Shown piece after piece: positions 1-7,271 of a DNA stretch of 64,000 nucleotides; positions within the stretch are counted from its first letter, which is position 1; each line of letters starts with the position of its first letter. The notes under the pieces were generated by a model, which saw nothing but the letters and a program-made list of their open reading frames with translations, did not search any database and had not been told where the DNA came from. The stretch comes from Haloplanus sp. GDY1 (GTDB lineage Archaea > Halobacteriota > Halobacteria > Halobacteriales > Haloferacaceae): positions 2,081,998 through 2,145,997 of the forward strand of contig NZ_CP098514.1 in NCBI RefSeq assembly GCF_023703775.1, in the 5' to 3' direction. A program made the translations under genes and the position numbers.

Positions 1-160
1 AGCGCTCGTACGCCTCGCGGTCCCCGAACAGGTCGATCAGCACGTCCTGTACGACGTTGCACGTGTCCTCGTCGGAGGCCAGTCGCTCGTCGACGTGGTC
101 GATGAACTCCTCGAGGCCGGCGTCGGCCTCGATGGGGAGCGAGACGTGTCGCTTCGTCAT
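1..160 (-). CDS. Small hypothetical protein (3' end cut by window)
   Basis: Reading leftward from the ATG at 160, the visible product begins MTKRHVSLPIEADAGLEEF and is open to the window edge, so only about 53 residues can be seen. It is acidic and predicted helical, with no motif I recognise. It is transcribed in the same direction as pitA, which lies upstream of it, with 107 bases between them. The function is unknown; the call rests on a clean start and haloarchaeal-type composition. Confidence 0.5.
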   Translation of the reverse strand, partial: MTKRHVSLPIEADAGLEEFIDHVDERLASDEDTCNVVQDVLIDLFGDREAYER

Positions 161-267
161 TGCAGGCGTGATAAGACGGGGGTTCCCAAAGGGGTTCGGG
201 TGTGCGTGCCGGGCGGGAAACTGGGCGGGCGGAGGCGAGGAGACGGAGCGGTGCGAACCGGTGACGG

Positions 268-1767
268 CTACGCGAGGAAGACGTGTCGCGGCCGGTCGGC
301 GAGCACGTCACGCCCCCACGAGACGGTGTCCGCGAACTCGTCGGAGCGGAAAAAGCCCATGGCGTCGTCCTTCGAGCGCCACTGGCTGGCGATGAACATG
401 TCGTTCTCGTCCTCGAGGTTGACCATCAGATCCGTCTCGCCGTGGCCCTCCATGTCGGCGAGGAGGCCGCCCACCGTCTCGAACTTCTCGACGAAGTCCT
501 CGCGGTGCTCCGGCTCGACGGTGTAGAACATCCCCATGGTGCCGAAGCCGGACTCCTCGCCGGCCCGGCTGACGATGTCGGGGAGGTCCGACAGGAAGCC
601 GGCGGCGGTGTCGGCGGCGCTCGCGGTGTCCCAGATGCTCACGACCGCCCGCCGGTCGCGTTCGAGGGCGTCGTACACCGCCGTCTTCACGTGCGTGTCG
701 TAGTGATCGAAGTTCGAGCGGAGGCCGTCCACCTCCTCGAACAGGTCGTCCGCGTCGGCCTCGGAGTAGAGCACCGTCGCGTAGACGTCCTCGCCGTGGG
801 GCTTGCCGGCGTAGACGTCCAGATCCGCGAGTTCGCCGCGGATGTCGTCGTCGCTCTCGTCGGTCCCGCCGCCGCTCTCGTCGTGGTGGGCGTCAGAGCC
901 GTGGTGGCCACCCGCCTCGTCCTCGCCGCCGTGGTGGGCGTCAGAGCCGTGGTGGGCGTCGGCCTCGCTCCCGGCGTCCGCGTCGCCCGTCGGCACCGTC
1001 TCGCCGTCGAGGAAGGCGGGCAGGTCCGCGGGCGGGAACCGCCGGCCGACGTAGAAGGGGCCGAACTCGCTGTAGCGGGCGCTCGCCTCGTCGTATCGCA
1101 TCTCGTAGACGATGTCCTTCAGATCCGTCGGATCCTCGGAGAAGAGCGTCACGCCCCACTCCCAGTCGTCGAGGCCGACCGACGACGCGACGATCTGTTT
1201 CACCCGACCGCCGAACTCGCGGCCGTGTTCGCCGTGTTCCTCCATCATCTCGCGGCGGCGCTCGAACGGCAGGTCGTACCAGTTGTCCTGCTCGCCGCGC
1301 TTCCGGCTCATCGGGTAGAAGCTGAGGTACTGTCCCTCCGGAATCTCGGGTTCGAGTTTCCCCTCGATGTAGCGTTTCAGGCCGGTGTCGACCTCCTCCT
1401 CCTCGTCGGCGAAGTAGGCGTCGGAGACGTAGCCGCTCACCTCGGTGACGGAGACGTAGGAGGTGGACTGCTCGGTGACGGCGCCGAGGGCCGTGCGGTC
1501 GAAGCGCCGTTCGGCCGTCGAGAGGGCGTCGAGCGTCGGCCGCAGGTGGACGATCAGCAGGTCCGCCTTGTGGCCGAGCATGGCGAAGACGGCGGAGGCG
1601 CCGTCGTCGGCGTCCTCGACGTTCTCGTGGGCCCGGAGGTACGCCACGCCCTCCTCGACGGCCCGCTCGCGCTCCCGTTCGGGGGCGTCGCGCCACGCCG
1701 CCCAGTCGATGCGACGGAAGTCGTGCAGTACGTACCAGCCTTCGTCCGTCCGGGGAGGCTCTCGCAT
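268..1767 (-). CDS. pitA: PitA-type heme protein: chlorite-dismutase-like domain fused to ABM domain
   Basis: The protein has 499 residues. The N-terminal part (about 1-245) matches the chlorite dismutase/HemQ family, including the stretch FYPMSRKRGEQDNWY and the following EEHGEHGR that carries the likely heme-ligand histidine. A linker rich in His, Asp and Gly (about 270-315, repeated DAHHGS units) joins a C-terminal antibiotic-biosynthesis-monooxygenase-like ferredoxin fold (about 320-499). This fusion is the described haloarchaeal PitA architecture. A heme-related role (coproheme decarboxylation or heme binding) is inferred from the Cld half; the ABM half has no proven job. I chose the ATG at 1767 because a CCATACCCC TATA-like box is centred about 27 nt upstream; the frame extends further with low-complexity residues that look non-coding. 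Confidence 0.85.
   Translation of the reverse strand: MREPPRTDEGWYVLHDFRRIDWAAWRDAPERERERAVEEGVAYLRAHENVEDADDGASAVFAMLGHKADLLIVHLRPTLDALSTAERRFDRTALGAVTEQSTSYVSVTEVSGYVSDAYFADEEEEVDTGLKRYIEGKLEPEIPEGQYLSFYPMSRKRGEQDNWYDLPFERRREMMEEHGEHGREFGGRVKQIVASSVGLDDWEWGVTLFSEDPTDLKDIVYEMRYDEASARYSEFGPFYVGRRFPPADLPAFLDGETVPTGDADAGSEADAHHGSDAHHGGEDEAGGHHGSDAHHDESGGGTDESDDDIRGELADLDVYAGKPHGEDVYATVLYSEADADDLFEEVDGLRSNFDHYDTHVKTAVYDALERDRRAVVSIWDTASAADTAAGFLSDLPDIVSRAGEESGFGTMGMFYTVEPEHREDFVEKFETVGGLLADMEGHGETDLMVNLEDENDMFIASQWRSKDDAMGFFRSDEFADTVSWGRDVLADRPRHVFLA
883..955. repeat. Perfect 25-bp direct repeat in the pitA His-rich linker
   Basis: The 25-mer beginning GTGGTGGGCGTCAGAGCC occurs at 883-907 and again, identically, at 931-955, a 48-base period. 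It encodes the repeated His-His/Gly-Ser unit of the PitA linker, so linker length probably changes by slippage or recombination between the copies. Confidence 0.85.
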
Positions 1768-1891
1768 GTCCGCCCGTTGGGACCGCTGGGGTATGGGAGT
1801 TGCGTGTCTTCGCGGTCGCCGGGAACGTGGGCGGCCCCGGCGCGGACCCCGACCGCCGGGTTTTCCGGGCGCGAGGCCGACGGGTGGGACG

Positions 1892-2161
1892 ATGACCCAC
1901 GGGACTGTCGCGGCGCTCGCCGGGACCGCCGCGCCCACGCTCGGCGGTGCCGTCGAGCGACTGGCGCTCCTGGTCGCCTTCGGCGCCCTCGTCGTCGCCG
2001 CCCTCGCCCTCCAGTTCGCGAAGGTGCGGGCGCTGTACGGGGGCGACGCGACTGACGGCGACGAGCGCGTCACCTGTCCCGCGTGTGGCGCCCGCACGGC
2101 GGCCGACGCGGCGACGTGTGACTACTGTGGCGACCCGCTCGGCGACGGCGAGGGCGGGTGA
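1892..2161 (+). CDS. Small membrane-anchored zinc-ribbon protein
   Basis: The product is 89 residues. One hydrophobic segment (about residues 22-43, LALLVAFGALVVAALALQFA) is followed by a C-terminal zinc ribbon, CPACGARTAADAATCDYCG, with two CxxC pairs 10-12 residues apart. This is a common layout for small haloarchaeal proteins whose function is not established. A GGTTTTCC TATA-like element lies about 29 nt before the ATG, supporting a leaderless start and excluding the longer upstream frame, which is antisense to pitA. Confidence 0.7.
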   Translation: MTHGTVAALAGTAAPTLGGAVERLALLVAFGALVVAALALQFAKVRALYGGDATDGDERVTCPACGARTAADAATCDYCGDPLGDGEGG

Positions 2162-2191
2162 GCGTCGGCCGCGGGCCGGCCGACAATCGGG

Positions 2192-3988
2192 TCAGGACAG
2201 CAGTTGCGGGCCGAAGATCATCAACACGAGCGACGCGAGCATCGTCAGCCCGACGCCGGTGGTGATGGTCCGGACGACCCGCGCGGGGTCGCCGACGGGG
2301 AGCCGCGACACCACCGCCTCGGTGGACGTCTGCAGGATGCGGCCGCCGTCGAGCGGGTAGCCCGGGATGCAGTTGAACAGGCCGAGCTGGAGGTTCACCC
2401 ACGCGGCCCAGAAGAGGACGTTCGCGAGGATGAACACCCCGTCGCCGAGCGGGGCGAGCGGCCCCTGGACGACGTAGAAGTTCGTCACCGCGGGGGTGAA
2501 CCCCGGGAAGTTGGGAATGCCGAGGACGACGGAGGCGAGCGGGAGGACGAGCGCGACGTAGACGAGGCTGAGCGGCGAGTCGGTCAGCCCGGCGAACGGC
2601 GAGGCCGCCCCCGGACCGCCGTCGCCGCCGAGGAGTTCGAGGTAGGCGCCCGCCGGGTAGTTTCGCACCCCGAAGTCGGTGATCAGCAGGCCGCTCGTCC
2701 CGGGGAAGATGTCGACGCCGAGGAACCCGCGGCCGTCGCGGGGGTTCTCTCCGAGGCGGACGTCGTACGTCCGGAACTCGCCGTCGACGTACGCCCGGAC
2801 GGGGACCCGGTCGCCCGGATCGTACTCGTCGAGGACGCGCGACAGGGAGTCCGAGGAGGTGACGCGCTGGCCGTCGATCCCGGTGACGATCAGGCTGGTG
2901 TTGGTCGGCGCGGTGCTGGTGTTGGCCATGGGGCCGTCGGGGGCGACGCGCGTGACGTAGGCGCCGACGGGGACGACGGCGTCGCCGGCGGTGGTTTCGA
3001 GGCGGGCGAAGGTGCGGTTCGCCGTCGCCGCCCGGAACTCGCCGCGGGTGTGGACCGGCGTGCCGTTGACGGCCGTCACCCGGATGGGGTCGCTCCCTGG
3101 CTCGACGCTGATGTTCGCGGGGTTGCCCGCGACGCTCCCGACGACGACGAGCGAGCGCTCGACGCGAACCGTCCGTTCGCCGTCGAGTTCGACCGAGACG
3201 GTGCGGTTCTCGGCGGCGAGGAGGGCGGCGTCGAGGTCGCCCTCGCTGCCGACAGCGGTCCCGGCGACGCCCGTGATGCGGTCACCGTTTTCGACGCCCG
3301 CCGTCGCCGCGGGCGACCCCTCGTAGGCGCCGTCGACGGCGACGCCGGGGGCGACGCCGACGGCGCCGATGACGGGACCGAACAGGAGGGCGAAGGCGAC
3401 GGCCGTCAGCACGAAGTTGTTGGTGACGCCGGCCGCGAACATCCGGGTGCGGCCGCCGCGGTCGGCCTCGCGCTGGCTCTCCTCGTCGGGTTCGACGAAC
3501 GCGCCGACGGGGAGGACGGCGAGAAAGACAACGCCCATGGATTCGATGTCGATGTCCTCGACCCGGCAGAGCAGGCCGTGGCCGCCCTCGTGGACGACGA
3601 GGCCGAGCAGGAGGCCGAAGACGATTTCGGGCGCCACGGCCAGGGGGAGGAAGTCGTTGACGCCGGGGACGACGAGGAAGTTCTGTGGCTGGTTGACCGC
3701 CGACGGCGCCGGCGGGTTCCGGAGGATGGTCACCGCCTGAAAGACCAGGAGGACGAACATTCCGGCCATGATGACGAGGGCGACGCCGACGCCGACGTTG
3801 CTGTACGCGCGCCAGAACCGCTTGGGGCGGGCGAGGCGGGTGAGGAGGGCGCGGCCACGGCGGGTGTGGATCGTCGCGATGGGTCCCTGGAGACGGATCG
3901 CGTCCGGGAGATACCCCCGGATCTGGAGCGCCTTCGCACCGAGGGAGTAGACGAGGACGCCGACGAGCACCCACAGCAGCGTGTTCAT
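2192..3988 (-). CDS. Site-2 protease family intramembrane metalloprotease with PDZ domains
   Basis: The protein has 598 residues and several membrane spans. The zinc-binding HEGGH motif sits in a hydrophobic helix near residue 133, and the second catalytic element, GYPLDGGR, is near residue 543. The interval between them (about 215-460) holds PDZ-like segments, including GAYEGSPAATAGVENGDRI. The family cleaves membrane proteins, usually anti-sigma or regulatory factors, within the bilayer; the substrate here is unknown. The ATG at 3988 has a CCTTTCCC box about 29 nt upstream. A long extension of the same frame upstream is antisense to the next gene and was discarded. Confidence 0.88.
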   Translation of the reverse strand: MNTLLWVLVGVLVYSLGAKALQIRGYLPDAIRLQGPIATIHTRRGRALLTRLARPKRFWRAYSNVGVGVALVIMAGMFVLLVFQAVTILRNPPAPSAVNQPQNFLVVPGVNDFLPLAVAPEIVFGLLLGLVVHEGGHGLLCRVEDIDIESMGVVFLAVLPVGAFVEPDEESQREADRGGRTRMFAAGVTNNFVLTAVAFALLFGPVIGAVGVAPGVAVDGAYEGSPAATAGVENGDRITGVAGTAVGSEGDLDAALLAAENRTVSVELDGERTVRVERSLVVVGSVAGNPANISVEPGSDPIRVTAVNGTPVHTRGEFRAATANRTFARLETTAGDAVVPVGAYVTRVAPDGPMANTSTAPTNTSLIVTGIDGQRVTSSDSLSRVLDEYDPGDRVPVRAYVDGEFRTYDVRLGENPRDGRGFLGVDIFPGTSGLLITDFGVRNYPAGAYLELLGGDGGPGAASPFAGLTDSPLSLVYVALVLPLASVVLGIPNFPGFTPAVTNFYVVQGPLAPLGDGVFILANVLFWAAWVNLQLGLFNCIPGYPLDGGRILQTSTEAVVSRLPVGDPARVVRTITTGVGLTMLASLVLMIFGPQLLS

Positions 3989-4079
3989 CGATCCGAGGGA
4001 GGGTCCCGACGGGGAAAGGCGTTCGGATACCTGGGCGAAACCCGCCCGACTTTTAGCCGCTGGGGTCCAAGAGTCGAGC

Positions 4080-4508
4080 ATGACACGGTTCGACGCCGCC
4101 GACGCCGCCGGGCGACGCAAACTGTTCGCGGAGGCGGTTCTCGCCCACCGGAATCGCGGCAGCCCGTTTCTCACCGTCGAGGTCGACCCGGCGGACGCGC
4201 CCGGTGTCGACGACGACGACGACGAGGACGAGGACGAGGGCGAGGCGCCGATCCCCTGGATCCAGTTCGCGGAGGAGACGTTCAACCTCGACTGCACCGA
4301 GGCGGAACTCGGCCGCCTGAAGGACCTCCTCTCGGAGTTCCCGGAGTTCCGCATCGAGCGGATCGAACGCCCCGACGAGGCCGAGGGCGCGAACGTTCGG
4401 GTGACCGCCCGCTCGGACGCCAGCCGTCTCGGCCAGTTCCTCGACCGCGCGCTACAGGCCACCTACGACCTGGACGACGACTACCGAGCGTGGGTGACGG
4501 AGCTATGA
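4080..4508 (+). CDS. Conserved acidic haloarchaeal protein of unknown function
   Basis: The product has 142 residues. A run of Asp and Glu (about residues 42-54) separates an N-terminal segment from a C-terminal region with alternating hydrophobics ending WVTEL. I do not recognise the family. Its TGA overlaps the ATG of the universal stress protein gene (ATGA), so the two are almost certainly co-translated. An ACTTTTAGC box lies 27 nt before the ATG and would serve the whole operon through 7227. It may act with the stress proteins, but only position supports that. Confidence 0.7.
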   Translation: MTRFDAADAAGRRKLFAEAVLAHRNRGSPFLTVEVDPADAPGVDDDDDEDEDEGEAPIPWIQFAEETFNLDCTEAELGRLKDLLSEFPEFRIERIERPDEAEGANVRVTARSDASRLGQFLDRALQATYDLDDDYRAWVTEL

Positions 4509-5002
4509 GCGACGCCCTCCTCGCTCGCCCCCTGATCCCGGTCGCGAGCGAAGGCGACGCGAGCGCGACCTGTCGGGCGGCGTTTCCCCGCATCGCCGCC
4601 GCGGGCGGCCGCCCGCTGGTCGTCCACGTCGTCGAGAAGGCCGGCGGCGCCCCGGACAAGGCGAGCGTCGAGCAGCGGGAGGCGGTCGCCGAGGCGGCCT
4701 TCGCCGCCGCCCGCGACTGCGCTGCCGAGTACGACCTCGAGGTCGAGACCGACGTCATCTACGGCACCGACGTGGGCGAGGCGATCATCGAGGCGGCGAA
4801 CGCCGTCGACGCCAGCGCCGTCGTCTTCCAGCCCCGCGGCGGGTCGTGGTGGCTGGACCTCCTGACCGGCGACGTGCGCGAGACGCTGGTCACGAAGGCC
4901 GACCGACCGGTCGTGGTGTTGCCGGACGCCGAGGACGCGGCGGCGACCGGAGCCGGCGCCGAGGACGCGGACGCGAACGCGAACGCGGAGGACGACCAGT
5001 GA
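4505..5002 (+). CDS. Universal stress protein (UspA family)
   Basis: The product has 165 residues. It has the Usp fold order: a beta strand LLARPLIPVASEG, the strand PLVVHVVEK, DVIYGTDVGEAIIEAA, then DASAVVFQPRG and the C-terminal RPVVVLPDAEDA strand. The usual G-2x-G-9x-G-S/T nucleotide loop is only partly recognisable (FQPRGGSWWLDLLTGDV), so ATP binding is uncertain. The gene overlaps both neighbours, by ATGA on the 5' side and GTGA on the 3' side, so expression is coupled to the transporter that follows. The tail is low-complexity Ala/Asp/Glu. Confidence 0.85.
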   Translation: MSDALLARPLIPVASEGDASATCRAAFPRIAAAGGRPLVVHVVEKAGGAPDKASVEQREAVAEAAFAAARDCAAEYDLEVETDVIYGTDVGEAIIEAANAVDASAVVFQPRGGSWWLDLLTGDVRETLVTKADRPVVVLPDAEDAAATGAGAEDADANANAEDDQ

Positions 5003-7227
5003 GCGACGAGGAACTCGCGAAGGACCTCGGGCCGCTGGCGGCGCTGACCATCGGCGTCGGGACGATGATCGGCGCGGGCATCTTCGTGTTGCCCCGGACC
5101 GCGATCAGTCAGGCGGGCTCGTTCGCCGTCGTCGCGTTCGTCCTCGGCGGCGGTATCGCGCTGCTGACGGCGTTCTCCGCGAGCGAACTCGGGACGGCGA
5201 TGCCGAAATCCGGCGGCGCGTACTACTACGTCAACCACGCGCTCGGGCCGCTGTTCGGCTCCGTCGCGGGGTGGGCCAACTGGCTCGGCCTCGCCTTCGC
5301 CTCCGCGTTCTACATGGTCGGCTTCGGGCAGTACATCCAGCAGATATTCGGGCTCACGGGGACGGTCGGGTTCGGGCCGATAGCGCTCGATCCGGTGAAG
5401 ATCATCGCCCTCGTCGGCGCCGTGTTGTTCATCGCGATCAACTACGTCGGTGCGAAAGAGACCGGGCGCCTCCAGAACATCATCGTCATCGTCCTCGTGG
5501 GCATCCTCGCCGTCTTCACCGCCTACGGCGCGCTCCGAGCCGATCCGGCGAACCTGCCGCCGCCGGCGACGTTCACGGACACGATGGCCGTGACCGGCAT
5601 CATCTTCGTCTCCTATCTCGGCTTCGTCCAGATCACGAGCGTCGCCGAGGAGATCAAGAACCCGGGCGTCAACCTGCCGCGGGCGGTCATCGGGAGCGTC
5701 CTGCTCGTGACGCTCATCTACGCGCTCGTGCTGGTGACGATGGCCGCGGCGGTGGAGCAGGGGTTCATCAACGCCCTACCGAGCGAACGGATCGCCGTCG
5801 TCGAGGTGGCGCGCCTCCTCCTCGGCCCGGCGGGCGCCGTCGCCATGCTGCTCGGGGGGCTGCTGGCCACCGCCTCCAGCGCCAACGCCTCCATCCTCGC
5901 GTCCTCGCGCATCAACTTCGCGATGGGACGGGACGGCATCGTCAGCGAATCGCTGAACGAGATCCACCCCCGGTTCGCGACACCCTACCGTGCCATCGCC
6001 ATCACCGGCGCCCTGATCGTCCTCTTCATCGCCGCGGGGACCGTCGAGACGCTGGCGGCGATGGGCAGCGTCCTCCACCTGGTCATCTACGCCCTCCTCA
6101 ACGTCGCCTTGATCGTGATGCGCGAAGCCGACCCCTCGGACTACGATCCGGACTACACGATTCCGCTCTACCCGGTCGTCCCGATCCTCGGCGCGCTCAC
6201 GGCACTCGGGCTGATCGTCTTCATCGCGCCGCTCGTGATCGCACTGAGTGCCGCCCTCGTCGCCGGCGCCATCGTCTGGTACTTCGGCTACGCCCGCTCC
6301 CGCGCCACCAAGCAGGGCGTGCTCTCGGAGTACATCCTCGACCGCGCGGATCGGATGCCCGACGCCGCGGTCGACGCCGCGACGAGCGTCCAGCCCGACG
6401 GCGGCGAGTATCGGGTGATGGTGCCGCTCGCCAACCCCGAACACGAGCGGGATCTGATCGAACTCGCGAGCACCGTCGCCAAGGAACGCGGGGGCACGGT
6501 CGTCGCCACCCACATCATCACGGTGCCGGATCAGACGGCGCTGGAGCGGGCGAAGGGCCGCTCCGACGAAATCGACGAAACCTCGAAACACCTGCTCGAC
6601 CGGGCGCGCGAGGACGCCGAGACCTTCGGCGTCGAGGTGGAGACCCACACCATCCTCTCGCATCGCTCCTACGAAGCCATCTTCGACGCGGCACACACCC
6701 ACGACGCCGACCTCGTGGTGATGGGCTGGAGTCCCGGCGCCCACGGCGCCCCCGGCCGCGTCGAGGGGACGATGGACGAACTCGTCCGCTCCCTGCCCTG
6801 CGACATGCTGGTGTTGAACGACCGCGGGTTCGATCCCTCGCGGATCGTCGTCCCCACTGCGGGCGGTCCCGACTCCGAACTCGCCGCGGAGGTGGCGGCA
6901 CTCCTCCGTCTCACCAACGACGCCGAGGTGCGGGTCCTCCACGTCGCCGACGACGTGGCCGAAGGCGAGGCGTTCCTCGAGGGCTGGGCGGCCGAACACG
7001 GCCTGGAAGGCGCCGAACTCGTCGTCCGCTCCGGCGACGTGGAGGCCGCCATCGAGGCCGAAACCGACGACGCGACCATGCTCATCATCGGCGCGACCGA
7101 ACGCGGCCTGCTCTCCCGACTGGTGCGGGGGACGCTCGTCCTCGACGTGGTGAACGACGTGGACTGTTCGGTCCTGCTGGCCGAGCGAAAACGGGATCGG
7201 GGGCTGCTCGAACGGCTGTTCGGCTAG
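4999..7227 (+). CDS. APC-family amino acid transporter with two C-terminal Usp domains
   Basis: The protein has 742 residues. The first 430 or so form a multi-span APC permease with the conserved GVGTMIGAGIFVLPR in helix 1. After a short linker come two Usp-like modules (about 468-610 and 612-735); the first contains VVMGWSPGAHGAPG, resembling the Usp nucleotide loop. The Usp tails presumably sense nucleotide or stress and gate transport, which is inference. The GTG start at 4999 overlaps the preceding stop (GTGA) and gives VSDEELAKDLGPL; earlier in-frame codons lie inside the usp gene. Confidence 0.9.
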   Translation: MSDEELAKDLGPLAALTIGVGTMIGAGIFVLPRTAISQAGSFAVVAFVLGGGIALLTAFSASELGTAMPKSGGAYYYVNHALGPLFGSVAGWANWLGLAFASAFYMVGFGQYIQQIFGLTGTVGFGPIALDPVKIIALVGAVLFIAINYVGAKETGRLQNIIVIVLVGILAVFTAYGALRADPANLPPPATFTDTMAVTGIIFVSYLGFVQITSVAEEIKNPGVNLPRAVIGSVLLVTLIYALVLVTMAAAVEQGFINALPSERIAVVEVARLLLGPAGAVAMLLGGLLATASSANASILASSRINFAMGRDGIVSESLNEIHPRFATPYRAIAITGALIVLFIAAGTVETLAAMGSVLHLVIYALLNVALIVMREADPSDYDPDYTIPLYPVVPILGALTALGLIVFIAPLVIALSAALVAGAIVWYFGYARSRATKQGVLSEYILDRADRMPDAAVDAATSVQPDGGEYRVMVPLANPEHERDLIELASTVAKERGGTVVATHIITVPDQTALERAKGRSDEIDETSKHLLDRAREDAETFGVEVETHTILSHRSYEAIFDAAHTHDADLVVMGWSPGAHGAPGRVEGTMDELVRSLPCDMLVLNDRGFDPSRIVVPTAGGPDSELAAEVAALLRLTNDAEVRVLHVADDVAEGEAFLEGWAAEHGLEGAELVVRSGDVEAAIEAETDDATMLIIGATERGLLSRLVRGTLVLDVVNDVDCSVLLAERKRDRGLLERLFG

Positions 7228-7240
7228 CGGCAACCTGACG

Positions 7241-7250
7241 GTTTTTATTT
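7241..7250 (+). promoter_or_regulatory. TATA box of mutS-mutL
   Basis: GTTTTTATTT is the most AT-rich stretch in the area and is centred 26 nt before the mutS ATG, so the transcript should begin at or next to the start codon (leaderless). Confidence 0.75.
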
Positions 7251-7271
7251 CTCGGCCGCCCGGTAGCGGGT

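Noticed and set aside
283-2055. 590-residue plus-strand open frame over pitA
   Set aside because: It is the antisense of a gene with clear Cld and ABM motifs; long shadow frames are expected at this GC content and it shows no domain.
2204-5002. 932-residue plus-strand frame covering the site-2 protease region
   Set aside because: Its N-terminal 760 residues are antisense to the protease; only the last 165 residues are real (the Usp gene at 4505).
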